Assembly (NCBI RefSeq): GCF_005845215.1
Contig: NZ_SPHO01000025.1
Location: 1-64,000 of the forward strand
Direction: 5' to 3'
Source of the DNA: Clostridium sp. 1001271st1 H5
GTDB lineage: Bacteria; Bacillota; Clostridia; Lachnospirales; Lachnospiraceae
Length of the DNA stretch: 64,000 bases
Every line of letters starts with the position of its first letter. The first letter of the stretch is position 1. Under the pieces are notes generated by a model that worked only from the letters and a program-made list of their open reading frames with translations, was not told the origin of the DNA and searched no databases. Shown piece after piece: positions 1 through 8,189 of the stretch. A program made the position numbers and the translations under genes.

Positions 1-28
1 AGTAGATACTCTCGTATCTACTTTTTCT
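1..28 (+). promoter_or_regulatory. Perfect inverted repeat followed by a T tract (weak terminator or BlaI-type operator)
   Basis: AGTAGATAC (1-9) and GTATCTACT (14-22) form a perfect 9-bp stem around TCTC, followed by TTTTTC. It could be a weak intrinsic terminator for a gene left of the window. BlaI-family repressors also bind such palindromes, and a BlaI-type gene lies 580 bp downstream, so an operator is equally possible. The stem is A+T-rich, so termination would be inefficient. Confidence 0.45.
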
Positions 29-57
29 TGTAATACCCAAAGTCCAGAAAGAACCTA

Positions 58-552
58 TTGGCCACCCTGGCATCTTTTCTTTTTTTAGTAAGCTGCCAAA
101 ATACTAGCGGAACAGCAGAAAAACAACAAACCAAATTAATTGAATCCTATTTGCAAGACTTAAAAAACGGTAATACGGAGGAGGCTTCTACAAAGGTCCG
201 ATTTACAAAAGCAGAAATAAATGCCGGTTTACCAGATATATTCTGTGATGCCATGCAAGGATATGATTATAAAGAATTAACGATTCATGAAATTAAAAAA
301 CTGAATGATTCTATTTATCTTGTAAATGCCACGGTCAATACAAACTTTGACAGCGAGGATAAATCTGAATATATCGATGTTGAATTCAATCCTTTTATTG
401 TATTCTATGATAACGAATATAAAATCGCTTTTGTCAAAGAGCAGGTTCCCCAAAGCTTATATGGAGACTTAAAGGCACTGCCGGATAATTATGATGATAA
501 TTTAGACTACATCATATTTGAGGATGGTGATGAAACCTTTAACCCAGAATAG
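58..552 (+). CDS. Putative lipoprotein, start uncertain or eroded
   Basis: The product is not a family I recognise. It has a hydrophobic stretch ending in a lipobox-like LVSC at the N-terminus, so it is probably an exported lipoprotein, followed by about 145 residues of acidic soluble domain. The only in-frame start is TTG at 58, with no convincing ribosome site. The codons just upstream (37-57) would encode the basic residues KSRK normal for a signal peptide, but a TAA at 31-33 closes the frame with no ATG between. The 5' end is therefore either decayed or uses an unusual start. The gene ends 53 bp before the BlaI-type gene and may be its operon partner. The DNA is A+T-rich like the next two genes. 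Confidence 0.5.
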   Translation: MATLASFLFLVSCQNTSGTAEKQQTKLIESYLQDLKNGNTEEASTKVRFTKAEINAGLPDIFCDAMQGYDYKELTIHEIKKLNDSIYLVNATVNTNFDSEDKSEYIDVEFNPFIVFYDNEYKIAFVKEQVPQSLYGDLKALPDNYDDNLDYIIFEDGDETFNPE

Positions 553-553
553 A

Positions 554-591
554 TGTTTATATTTTTATTAAGATGTATTAAAATATAAACA
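554..591. promoter_or_regulatory. Perfect 12-bp inverted repeat before the BlaI-type gene
   Basis: TGTTTATATTTT (554-565) and AAAATATAAACA (580-591) are exact reverse complements separated by 14 nt. The right arm abuts the AGGAGG ribosome site of the repressor gene at 591-596. It could be an autoregulatory operator, or an RNA hairpin limiting access to the ribosome site. Confidence 0.5.
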
Positions 592-605
592 GGAGGTTGT
601 ATTGT

Positions 606-980
606 ATGGGAAAAAAATTATCACCAATGGAATATAAGTTCATGGAATTTATTTGGAAATTCCCCCAGGGAGTATACAGTAACTTAATATACGACGAATT
701 TCCCCAGGCACAGGGCACAAAAGGGGCTATTTTATTTCATATCAAAGAAAAAGGGTATGTATCAGTCCAGCAGAAAGGAAAGCAGACCCTCTATACCCCG
801 CTGATTAGCAAACTGGAATATGATAAAATGGCAATTAATATGAGGTTGAAGGATAAATTCGGAAGCAGCCGGTTGGAAAATCTGATTGCAGCATTATGCG
901 GTAAAAAGAGTTTAACAGAACAGCAGGTAGATAAATTATATCAATTGATTGAAGAACTGAAAGAGGAGGATAATGATTAA
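606..980 (+). CDS. BlaI/MecI/CopY-family transcriptional repressor
   Basis: A 124-residue winged-helix protein of the BlaI/MecI size class. The N-terminal 75 residues carry the DNA-binding fold (LSPMEYKFMEFIWKFP, then a wing with a KGKQTLYTPL-type strand), and the C-terminal helices would dimerise. AGGAGG at 591-596 places the start at ATG 606 rather than the upstream TTG 597. The stop overlaps the next gene's start by 8 bp. In this family the repressor is inactivated by proteolysis triggered by a partner M56 membrane protease, which is the next gene. The inducing signal is unknown and need not be a beta-lactam. Confidence 0.88.
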   Translation: MGKKLSPMEYKFMEFIWKFPQGVYSNLIYDEFPQAQGTKGAILFHIKEKGYVSVQQKGKQTLYTPLISKLEYDKMAINMRLKDKFGSSRLENLIAALCGKKSLTEQQVDKLYQLIEELKEEDND

Positions 981-2367
981 TTGGCTTGAACTGATATTTG
1001 TTATGTCAGTTGTATCCAGTATAATGTTCGGAGCTGTCCTTTTAATTGAACGCTTTTATAAAACTGAATACATTGAATACGTATATTTTATGATGAAAGT
1101 AGTTCTAATTATCTTTCTAATCCCCATGTTTATATTGATAACGAAGATTGTCATGGACAGCATGGGGTATACTGTCCATGATATTCATGGGGAAGATATA
1201 ATGAGTGTCATTTGTTTTAATCGCTACAATGTTGCCATGCTTCCCCATATTCAGACTGCTGCAATATGTATGTTCGCCATATGGGGATTGGGGGCTATCT
1301 TAACTTTTATAAACTCTTTTATCAAGGGAAGGCGGCTGTTACATCATCTTATTAAAAGCTCTGAAACTATTTCAAAAACAGAACTGGACTGCATAATAGA
1401 AAAAGCAAAAACAGAACTGGACATACGAAAGCTGCCTGTGTTATATAAATCCCATCTCATAAGCACACCATTTTTGACAGGAATCTTCAATCCAAAAATC
1501 ATATTTCCAGGCAGGGATTTTTCCGAGGAAGAGTGGGACTTAATGCTAAGGCACGAATTGATGCATCTTAAATCGAATGACTTGTTGTTTAAAGCCATCA
1601 TTGGCATTGTACACTGTATACATTGGTTCAATCCCATTGTATATCTATATAAAATAATCTTTTTTGATTTCAGCGAATATGCTTGTGACAAGCGAACAGC
1701 AGCAGCTTTTAACTCCAGACAAAAATCGCAATATGCGGGCCTCATCATCAGCCTGGCCGCCACAAGACCGGAATATGAACAGACGGTCACATTCGTTGAC
1801 CGAAATTACAGGGTGATTGAAAGGAGGGTTAAAGAGATTATGAAAAAACCAACAAAGGAAAAAAGTGCATTATTAATCGGAACAATGGCACTTTTTATAT
1901 TACTATGCCCAATGGCCGCATATGCTGCTGCATCCGGAGTAATGGAAGCCCAATCTATAGCGGTAAAAAATGAGCTTACGAAAAATATTGAAGAGAGCAC
2001 TATTTTTCTAAGCCAGGAATCATCCGTAAACATGAGAGCAGATGCAGTAAAGGTCATATTAGTTAATCCCAGAGGAATTAACAATATTGACATGTCTCTC
2101 GAAGCAGGCAGCACATATATGTTTGACTCTCTTTCTTTGAAAAAGGGACAGGAAATAACGCTATCAATCGTATCCGATAAGTCTTCCGACCGTTTCTCAG
2201 TCAGTATCACTGATAAATCTGGAAAAGGAAAACTCTTCTCATCCAATAAAGGCATGGTATCCGCTGCCTATACCGTCCCTCAGAATGGCGATTATAAGAT
2301 TTATATGAACGGACCAAATAGCGGCAGCGACGATATCCATATCAGCGGAACGATACGGATTGAATAG
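973..2367 (+). CDS. BlaR1/MecR1-like M56 membrane metalloprotease with a short non-PBP sensor domain
   Basis: A 464-residue integral membrane protease. Hydrophobic segments lie near residues 8-25, 40-60, 92-115, 205-230 and 298-318. The zinc motif HELMH is at 194-198, and E235 in SEYACDK is the probable third ligand. In BlaR1 the segment after the last helix is a 250-residue penicillin-binding domain. Here it is only about 145 residues, strand-rich, with no SxxK/KTG transpeptidase motif visible, so this is a signalling protease for some other envelope cue. It should cleave the BlaI-type repressor encoded by the overlapping upstream gene. It converges on phoU, with a terminator between. Confidence 0.85.
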   Translation: MINWLELIFVMSVVSSIMFGAVLLIERFYKTEYIEYVYFMMKVVLIIFLIPMFILITKIVMDSMGYTVHDIHGEDIMSVICFNRYNVAMLPHIQTAAICMFAIWGLGAILTFINSFIKGRRLLHHLIKSSETISKTELDCIIEKAKTELDIRKLPVLYKSHLISTPFLTGIFNPKIIFPGRDFSEEEWDLMLRHELMHLKSNDLLFKAIIGIVHCIHWFNPIVYLYKIIFFDFSEYACDKRTAAAFNSRQKSQYAGLIISLAATRPEYEQTVTFVDRNYRVIERRVKEIMKKPTKEKSALLIGTMALFILLCPMAAYAAASGVMEAQSIAVKNELTKNIEESTIFLSQESSVNMRADAVKVILVNPRGINNIDMSLEAGSTYMFDSLSLKKGQEITLSIVSDKSSDRFSVSITDKSGKGKLFSSNKGMVSAAYTVPQNGDYKIYMNGPNSGSDDIHISGTIRIE

Positions 2368-2377
2368 TGGACGCACA

Positions 2378-2452
2378 GCAGCACCTGAATTTAGATATTT
2401 TACCTGTCTGTTTGACAAGGGACATATCGAAATTAACAGGTGCTGCATTTTT
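2378..2452 (+). terminator. Intrinsic terminator after the M56 gene
   Basis: GCAGCACCTG (2378-2387) pairs with CAGGTGCTGC (2437-2446), followed by ATTTTTCT. The loop is long (49 nt) but has some inner complementarity next to the stem. It ends the rightward blaI-M56 transcript before convergent phoU. Confidence 0.65.
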
Positions 2453-2469
2453 CTATCTGCAAATAGATA

Positions 2470-3132
2470 TTACATAATCCTCACATTTTTAAGCGCCCCG
2501 GTCTTGGAAAACTGGGTCCACTCACACACATTCACAGCGTGGTCGCCTATCCGTTCCAGATATTTTGCCACCATCAGCAAATCAATCCCCTGGTCCGCCT
2601 GGTCAGGGGAGGATTTAAGCAGATGAATCACATCCTCCTTTACCTGGTTAAACAGTGTATCCACCTCGTCATCCCGGTCAATGATTTCCATGGCAGCATC
2701 CAAATCCTGGTCAATGAATGCCTCTATGGCGTCATGAACCATCCTGCCGGCCGATGCAGCCATAACCGGAAGATGCTTCACAATGTGGTATGCATGCTCG
2801 CTTTTAATCCTCAGAATCAGCTCCGCGATATCCGAGGCATGGTCGCCTATCCGTTCCAGGTCAGTCACCACCTTAAGGGCCGTGGACACCTGGCGCAGGT
2901 CGCTGGCAACAGGCTGCTGGCGCAGTATCAGGGACAGGCATCTGGACTCAATGGCCCGTTCCATGTCATTGACAGTCCGGTCGCCCTTAATCACATCCTC
3001 AGCCATCGTATAATCCTGGTCCTCAAATGCCGTAAAGGTCTGCTCAATGGCGCCCTCCACCATGTGGGCCATCTCTTTTAAATCCTGCTTCAATACTTCC
3101 AATTCATGTTCGTACGTAACCCTAACACTCAA
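2470..3132 (-). CDS. phoU: Phosphate signalling protein PhoU
   Basis: A 220-residue protein made of two three-helix repeats, each with the PhoU metal-binding signature ERIGDHA (LERIGDHASD and LERIGDHAVN). PhoU couples the Pst transporter to the PhoR sensor kinase and represses the Pho regulon when phosphate is plentiful. The start is TTG at 3132, supported by GGAAGG seven bases upstream. It is the last gene of the pstSCAB-phoU operon, 21 bp after pstB, the usual order in Firmicutes and Proteobacteria. Confidence 0.95.
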   Translation of the reverse strand: MSVRVTYEHELEVLKQDLKEMAHMVEGAIEQTFTAFEDQDYTMAEDVIKGDRTVNDMERAIESRCLSLILRQQPVASDLRQVSTALKVVTDLERIGDHASDIAELILRIKSEHAYHIVKHLPVMAASAGRMVHDAIEAFIDQDLDAAMEIIDRDDEVDTLFNQVKEDVIHLLKSSPDQADQGIDLLMVAKYLERIGDHAVNVCEWTQFSKTGALKNVRIM

Positions 3133-3153
3133 TCTGATTCCTTCCTTCTGCCA

Positions 3154-3915
3154 TCATCCGAAACGGCCTGTAATATAGTCTTCTGTCCTTTTATCCTTTG
3201 GCATGGTGAAAAGTTCATCCGTAGCCGCATACTCCACCACCTCTCCCACCAGGAAGAATGCAGTGTGGTCTGCTATACGTGTGGCCTGCTGCATGTTATG
3301 GGTCACGATGGCCACCGTGTATTTATTCTTAAGGTCATCCATCAAATCCTCAATCTTCAGGGTGGATATGGGGTCCAGGGCTGACGTGGGCTCATCCATC
3401 AAAAGGACCTCCGGCTCCACAGCCAGCGCCCTGGCAATACAGAGACGCTGCTGCTGGCCGCCGGACAGCCCCAGGGCTGATTTTTTCAGGCGGTCAGAGA
3501 CCTCATCCCACAGGGCCGCCCCCTTAAGGCTGTTCTCCACGATTTCATCCAGCCTGGCCTTGCTCTTAATGCCATGGATTCTTGGTCCGTAGGCAATGTT
3601 GTCATAAATGCTCATAGGAAATGGATTTGGCTGCTGGAATACCATTCCTATTTTCTTTCTCAGCAGGGTGGTATCCACCTGGGAATCGTAGATATCCTCA
3701 TCATCCAGGAGAACGGTCCCATCTATCTTAACGCCCGGCACCAGGTCATTCATGCGGTTTAACGTCTTCAGGTAGGTGGACTTTCCGCAGCCTGACGGCC
3801 CTATGAAGGCAGTTATTTTATGTTCATACAAATCCAGGTTTATGTTTTTAAGGGCATGATTTTCCCCGTAGTACAGGTTCAGATTCCGGGTTGAAATCTT
3901 TGTTTTGCTTTCCAC
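3154..3915 (-). CDS. pstB: Phosphate ABC transporter ATP-binding protein PstB
   Basis: The cytoplasmic ATPase of the high-affinity phosphate importer. It has Walker A GPSGCGKST, the signature LSGGQQQRL, Walker B LLMDEPTSALD and the H-loop THNMQQ. A frame open to ATG 3951 would add 12 residues, but that ATG has no usable ribosome site. AAGGAG at 3923-3928 sits seven bases before GTG 3913-3915, giving a 253-residue protein of normal PstB length, so the GTG is chosen. It acts with PstA/PstC (upstream, same operon) and PstS. Confidence 0.95.
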   Translation of the reverse strand: MESKTKISTRNLNLYYGENHALKNINLDLYEHKITAFIGPSGCGKSTYLKTLNRMNDLVPGVKIDGTVLLDDEDIYDSQVDTTLLRKKIGMVFQQPNPFPMSIYDNIAYGPRIHGIKSKARLDEIVENSLKGAALWDEVSDRLKKSALGLSGGQQQRLCIARALAVEPEVLLMDEPTSALDPISTLKIEDLMDDLKNKYTVAIVTHNMQQATRIADHTAFFLVGEVVEYAATDELFTMPKDKRTEDYITGRFG

Positions 3916-3954
3916 GCTTAATCTCCTTTGCTGATTGAAATGGTCCGTCATATC

Positions 3955-4860
3955 CTACGCCCCTGCTTCCACATTAAACCGGCGGGACATGTATTTTGCC
4001 AGACCGTTGATTCCCAGTACAATGACCAGAAGGACCACGGCCACGCCAAAGGCTTCGTTATACTTTGCTTTCTGCATGAACAGGTAGAGCTGTATGGTAA
4101 GGGTGCCTCCTGATTCAAATATTTTTGAAAACAGGTTCTTTGGAAGGTAATAGCCGCTTCCTGCCGTGAACAGCAGGGCAGCTGACTCTCCCACAATCCT
4201 TCCGATAGCCAGAATTACGCCTGTAAGGATTCCCGGCATGGCGCTGGGAAGCAGTATGGTCCGTATCATGTACCATTTTGTGGCCCCGATTCCAAGGGCT
4301 CCATGGCGGTAGCTGTCAGGCACGGTCTTAAGGGCTTCCTGGGTGGTTCTGGTTATGAGGGGCAGAATCATAATGGTCAGGGTCAGGGCTCCTGTAAGTA
4401 TGGAATACCCCAGGCCCAGGGCATTTCCAAAAAACACCATTCCAAACAGGCCAAATATGATGGAAGGGATACCGGACAATGTCTCTGTGGTAAACTCAAT
4501 CATGCGCACCACTTTTCCCGGCTTTGCATATTCATTCAGATACACGGCGGAGCCAATGCCCAGAGGGGTGGCCATAAGCAGGGTGATGATTACAATATAC
4601 AGTGTGTTTATAATATTTCCCAGGATTCCAAAAGTACCCTTTGTGGCGCTGGAGGCCGTGCTTAAAAATGCCCAGGTTACATGGGGAATTCCCCGGACAA
4701 ACACATAGCCCATTATGCCTGCCAGAAGAAGGATGGAAAAACCAGCGCAGATGTAGATGACAACTGTAAGAAACATATCCAGGCCGCGTACACGCTTACC
4801 GTATATGCTGTCCCGGACAACAGACTCCTCATGGACCCGGACTGCAATATCATTTGTCAT
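3955..4860 (-). CDS. pstA: Phosphate ABC transporter permease PstA
   Basis: A 301-residue inner-membrane permease with about six hydrophobic helices, the first near residues 30-52. The permease EAA-type loop reads RTTQEALKTVP...GALGIGATKWYMIRTILLPSAMPGILTG. It forms the channel with PstC. The start overlaps the end of pstC by 11 bp and has GGGGAGG upstream, so the two are translationally coupled. Confidence 0.95.
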   Translation of the reverse strand: MTNDIAVRVHEESVVRDSIYGKRVRGLDMFLTVVIYICAGFSILLLAGIMGYVFVRGIPHVTWAFLSTASSATKGTFGILGNIINTLYIVIITLLMATPLGIGSAVYLNEYAKPGKVVRMIEFTTETLSGIPSIIFGLFGMVFFGNALGLGYSILTGALTLTIMILPLITRTTQEALKTVPDSYRHGALGIGATKWYMIRTILLPSAMPGILTGVILAIGRIVGESAALLFTAGSGYYLPKNLFSKIFESGGTLTIQLYLFMQKAKYNEAFGVAVVLLVIVLGINGLAKYMSRRFNVEAGA

Positions 4861-5788
4861 TCCTGTTTCCTCCCCTCTTTAAAATCCTGGTAAGGCTTAC
4901 ATTGATTATCATGATGAAGGCAAACAGGACCAGACCTATGGTAAAGAGCACCTGTCTGTGAAGCCCTGCCGCATACCCCATCTCCGACACAATGGCTGTT
5001 GTCAGGAAGCGGACGGAGTTAAAGGGAAGGGGCAGGTTTACGGAGCTTCCCGACACAAGGCTGATGGCCATGGCCTCGCCGATAGCCCTGCCTGTTCCCA
5101 GCACAACAGCTGTTATAATGCCGGATTTGGCAGCAGGCACAATTACCTGGAATATGGTCTGTATCTTTGTGGCGCCCAGGGCCAGGGAAGCGCTCTTTAG
5201 ATGGGCCGGAACAGACCTGATGGCGGATTCGCTGATGTTGATGACAGTGGGGAGAATCATCAGGGCAAGTACCAGTACAGCTGATATCAGGTTGGCCCCG
5301 CCTGTAAACTGGTGGGTTTCAGACCCCTTAAACAGTATCAGCTCCAGTTTGTACATCAGAGGATTGAGAATCAGGATTCCCAGCAGGCCGTATATGACAG
5401 AGGGAATGCCGGCCAGAAGCTCCACCGCCGGACGGACCATGTCGCTGAGCCGTTTGGGAGCTACCTCTGCAAGGAATATGGCAGTCATAACGCCGATGGG
5501 AACACCAATCAGGATTGCCAGAAACGTTCCTGCAACAGAGGTCAGGATGACAAACAGTATACCGAAGCTGGGGGAAGCTGCGGCAGGCTGCCACAGGGTC
5601 CCGAACAGGATTTCCAGCAGCCCCACCTTAAACAGTGCCGGCGTACCGCTGATAAGCATATATAATGTGATGGAAGCAACAGCCAATACGGCGAAAAAGC
5701 CGCAGGCAGTAAAGATGCCCTGTGCAGCTTTTTCGACGGCGGACTTGCTGCCATGACAGGAACGTATGGAACATGTCTCCGCTCTCAT
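4850..5788 (-). CDS. pstC: Phosphate ABC transporter permease PstC
   Basis: A 312-residue permease, the second channel subunit of the Pst importer. It has six predicted helices and the EAA loop INISESAIRSVP...ASLALGATKIQTIFQVIVPAAKSGI. The N-terminal 20 residues (MRAETCSIRS...) are hydrophilic and cytoplasmic. AGGAG lies before ATG 5788. It follows pstS by 27 bp. Confidence 0.95.
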   Translation of the reverse strand: MRAETCSIRSCHGSKSAVEKAAQGIFTACGFFAVLAVASITLYMLISGTPALFKVGLLEILFGTLWQPAAASPSFGILFVILTSVAGTFLAILIGVPIGVMTAIFLAEVAPKRLSDMVRPAVELLAGIPSVIYGLLGILILNPLMYKLELILFKGSETHQFTGGANLISAVLVLALMILPTVINISESAIRSVPAHLKSASLALGATKIQTIFQVIVPAAKSGIITAVVLGTGRAIGEAMAISLVSGSSVNLPLPFNSVRFLTTAIVSEMGYAAGLHRQVLFTIGLVLFAFIMIINVSLTRILKRGGNRNDK

Positions 5789-5815
5789 GCAGGAAGTCTC
5801 CTTTCTCTATTCCGA

Positions 5816-6796
5816 TTATTTGTCAACCGCAATCAGTCCAACAGACCTGACAATTTCTGCGCCTTCATCGGAGTAAACATAATCGAAGAGGGCCTTTACA
5901 AGGTCATTCTGCCCGCTAATATCTCCCTTGGTAGCCATTACGAACGGACGGCTCAGGAAATAGGTGCCTGCCTTGATGTTTTCCTCTGTGGGCTCGGCGC
6001 CTTCCAGCTTCACGGCCTTTACCGTGTCATCCAGTACATCCAGGGAAACATAGCCAATAGCGCCCGGGGTGGAGGCCACCTTTGCCATCACTGCGCCGGT
6101 GCTGTCCAGCTCGTTGCTGTATTTGCACATGTCTTCCAGCTTTAACAGTTCCTCAAATGCGCTTCTGGTGCCGGAACCGGACTCCCGTCCAACCACTACG
6201 ATGGGCGCGTCATTTCCGCCCGCATCCTTCCAGTTGGTGATTTTTCCTTCATAGATATCAGACAGCTGCTGCCTGGTCAGGTCCTCCACTGCGTTGGCCG
6301 CATCAACCACCACTGCAATGCCGTCAATGGCTACAATATTCTCAGCCACACCGTCAGCCTTCTCCTCATCTTTTAAGTTCCTGGAAGAGTTGCCGATATC
6401 GGCTGTTCCGTTGCTGACAGCCTCCACGCCTGCGCCGGAGCCAACAAATTCAGCTGTCACCGTTACATTGGGATATTTCTCCATAAAGGATTCGCTCAGG
6501 GCATTGGCAAACTTCTCCATAGAGGTGGAGCCCACCATGCTGATGGTGCCGCTTAAATCAGCTGAGGGAGCGCTGCCGTCCTTTTCCGCCTCTGCGGCTG
6601 TACCCTCTGTGCCGCCGGCAACACCGGATGTACCCTCAGATGCCGGGACCGTCCCTGCTGTGGTTGCGGCAGCCGCTGTGCCTGCGGGCGCTGCGGTTGT
6701 CTCTGTGCCGGTACCGCCGCATCCGGCCAGTATGCCCATGGCCAGAACTGCCGTGCCTAACAGCGCTGTTACTTTCTTTCCACTCATTCTCATCAT
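5816..6796 (-). CDS. pstS: Phosphate-binding lipoprotein PstS
   Basis: A 326-residue extracellular phosphate receptor anchored by lipid. The signal peptide ends in the lipobox GILAGCGG. A flexible Ala/Thr/Gly-rich linker of about 50 residues follows, then the binding domain starting at SGTISMVGSTSMEKF. Conserved PstS elements include GSGAGVEAVSNGTADIG and VVVGRESGSGTRSAFEELL. AGGAGG precedes ATG 6796. It is the first gene of the operon and the likely target of phosphate-starvation induction through the Pho-like repeats upstream. Confidence 0.95.
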   Translation of the reverse strand: MMRMSGKKVTALLGTAVLAMGILAGCGGTGTETTAAPAGTAAAATTAGTVPASEGTSGVAGGTEGTAAEAEKDGSAPSADLSGTISMVGSTSMEKFANALSESFMEKYPNVTVTAEFVGSGAGVEAVSNGTADIGNSSRNLKDEEKADGVAENIVAIDGIAVVVDAANAVEDLTRQQLSDIYEGKITNWKDAGGNDAPIVVVGRESGSGTRSAFEELLKLEDMCKYSNELDSTGAVMAKVASTPGAIGYVSLDVLDDTVKAVKLEGAEPTEENIKAGTYFLSRPFVMATKGDISGQNDLVKALFDYVYSDEGAEIVRSVGLIAVDK

Positions 6797-6858
6797 ACAT
6801 TTCCTCCTGAATCATTTCGTTTATTGTCATGTTTGTTCTTATCTTTTCTACAGTTTGG

Positions 6859-6924
6859 AGTATACATAAGATTTACATCCGGAGAAATCATGATATGGTA
6901 TAGTTTCTGTAAAATGTGTGTAAA
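6859..6924 (-). promoter_or_regulatory. Candidate PhoP (Pho box) promoter of pstSCAB-phoU
   Basis: On the minus strand three hexamers TTTACA, TTTACA and TATACC start every 11 bp (plus coordinates 6919-6924, 6908-6913, 6897-6902). This matches the Bacillus-type Pho box, TT(A/C/T)ACA repeats with 5-nt spacers. A -10-like TATACT lies further toward pstS at 6859-6864, with no good -35, as expected of an activator-dependent promoter. No PhoPR genes are in the window. Confidence 0.6.
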
Positions 6925-6989
6925 GCCGCAGCAGCCGTCCGCTAATCCTGCATGAATCATTAACGTGCATCCCCGGGCACGGCAACGCC

Positions 6990-7030
6990 AAAAGGCACCT
7001 GCCGCGTCAAAAACAGCAAGTGCCTTTTCC
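6990..7030 (-). terminator. Terminator after the kinase gene
   Basis: AAAAGGCAC (6990-6998) and GTGCCTTTT (7020-7028) form a 9-bp stem whose minus-strand 3' arm ends in TTTT. It lies 45 bp past the stop of the leftward kinase gene and separates it from the pst promoter. Confidence 0.65.
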
Positions 7031-7074
7031 ATTTAGGTTCATTCTATCCGCTTTTATTCTGTCCGCATCCTGTC

Positions 7075-8181
7075 TCAGCCTTTACAGACATCCTCCACAA
7101 TGCGTTCCATCTCTCCCCACTTTTTCTCCATATCCGCCACCAGTCCGAACTGGGTACGGCAGCGGTCCAGGTTGTGCTTCTCCCTGGCTGTCTTAAAATA
7201 AGTGTCACCGGACAGATAATCCGCCAGGAACCGGATTCCGCATTCCAGGGTCATAAGCCTGGCCCCCTGAGGAAGCATCCTGACCTCGGCCTGGGTAAGG
7301 CTTCCCGCACATCCCTCCAGAAATCCCTTTGTGTATGTCTCAAAGAGAGAAAGGGACAGGGATACCTTGCTTAAATCCGTTTCATCCTCCTTCGCGGTAT
7401 TGGCGCCAAAGCGGATGGAGTCTCCAAAATCAAAGATAGAAAGTCCCGGCATCACGGTATCCAGGTCAATGATGCAGATGGCCTGACCGGTCTTGTCATC
7501 AATCATGATATTGTTTAATTTGGTGTCATTATGGGTCACTCTCAGCGGAAGCTCCCCTCTGGCCAGCATATCCATGGCCAGCCCCATATCCTGCTCCCTG
7601 TCCATGACAAACTGAATCTCATCCCGGACCCCTGACGCCCGGCGGCAGATATCCTCCTCCACTGCCTTTGTAAATGCCCTGAACCTGCCCGGAGTGTCAT
7701 GGAAACCCGGAATGGTCTCTGCCAGCTCCCTGGCAGGATAGTGGGACAGAAGCCTCTGGAAATGTCCGAAGGCCTTTCCGCTCTGGTAAAAATCTTCCGG
7801 CTTTTCCACCAGGTTATAGCAGGTAGCTCCCTCAATGAAGAGATACATCCTCCAGTAATTTCCCTGACTGTCCACATAGAATGGGGCTCCCTCTCCGGTC
7901 TTTATAAGGTTCAGCGTTTCCCGGTCCGGGTCCCCTCCGTTTTTAATAACCTCCTGCCTCAGGAAGGTGGTAACCCCCTCAATATTGTGCATAAGGGATA
8001 CCGGGTCCCGGAAGATATCCGTATTCATCCTCTGAAGGATATAAGGATGGTTCTCACATATGAGGCGGAAGGTATCATTGATATGGCCGCTTCCATAGCG
8101 CTCGCAGCTTACCGCCGCACCATCTGTGGCAAAGGCCGCGGCTGCCTCCCTAAGTATATGTTTATCAATTTCTGCGCTCAT
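7075..8181 (-). CDS. Phosphotransferase-family sugar kinase (N-acetylhexosamine 1-kinase-like)
   Basis: A cytoplasmic aminoglycoside-phosphotransferase-fold kinase of about 368 residues. The catalytic loop THNDTKLNNIM (residues 216-226) has D219 as base and N224 as metal ligand. The DFG-like metal site is CIIDLDTVMPG. NahK/LnpB kinases, which make N-acetylhexosamine 1-phosphate in the lacto-N-biose/galacto-N-biose pathway, share this layout and the paired nucleotidyltransferase found here. ATG 8181 is preferred over TTG 8199; it lies 8 bp after the upstream stop, with GGGAG/AAGGA in front. The exact substrate is inferred; homoserine-kinase-like enzymes share the fold. Confidence 0.75.
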   Translation of the reverse strand: MSAEIDKHILREAAAAFATDGAAVSCERYGSGHINDTFRLICENHPYILQRMNTDIFRDPVSLMHNIEGVTTFLRQEVIKNGGDPDRETLNLIKTGEGAPFYVDSQGNYWRMYLFIEGATCYNLVEKPEDFYQSGKAFGHFQRLLSHYPARELAETIPGFHDTPGRFRAFTKAVEEDICRRASGVRDEIQFVMDREQDMGLAMDMLARGELPLRVTHNDTKLNNIMIDDKTGQAICIIDLDTVMPGLSIFDFGDSIRFGANTAKEDETDLSKVSLSLSLFETYTKGFLEGCAGSLTQAEVRMLPQGARLMTLECGIRFLADYLSGDTYFKTAREKHNLDRCRTQFGLVADMEKKWGEMERIVEDVCKG

Positions 8182-8189
8182 TTTCCTTA

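Noticed and set aside
4992..5756. 254-codon plus-strand frame opposite pstC
   Set aside because: Antisense to pstC, Arg/Pro-rich composition typical of a complementary-strand frame, no ribosome site.
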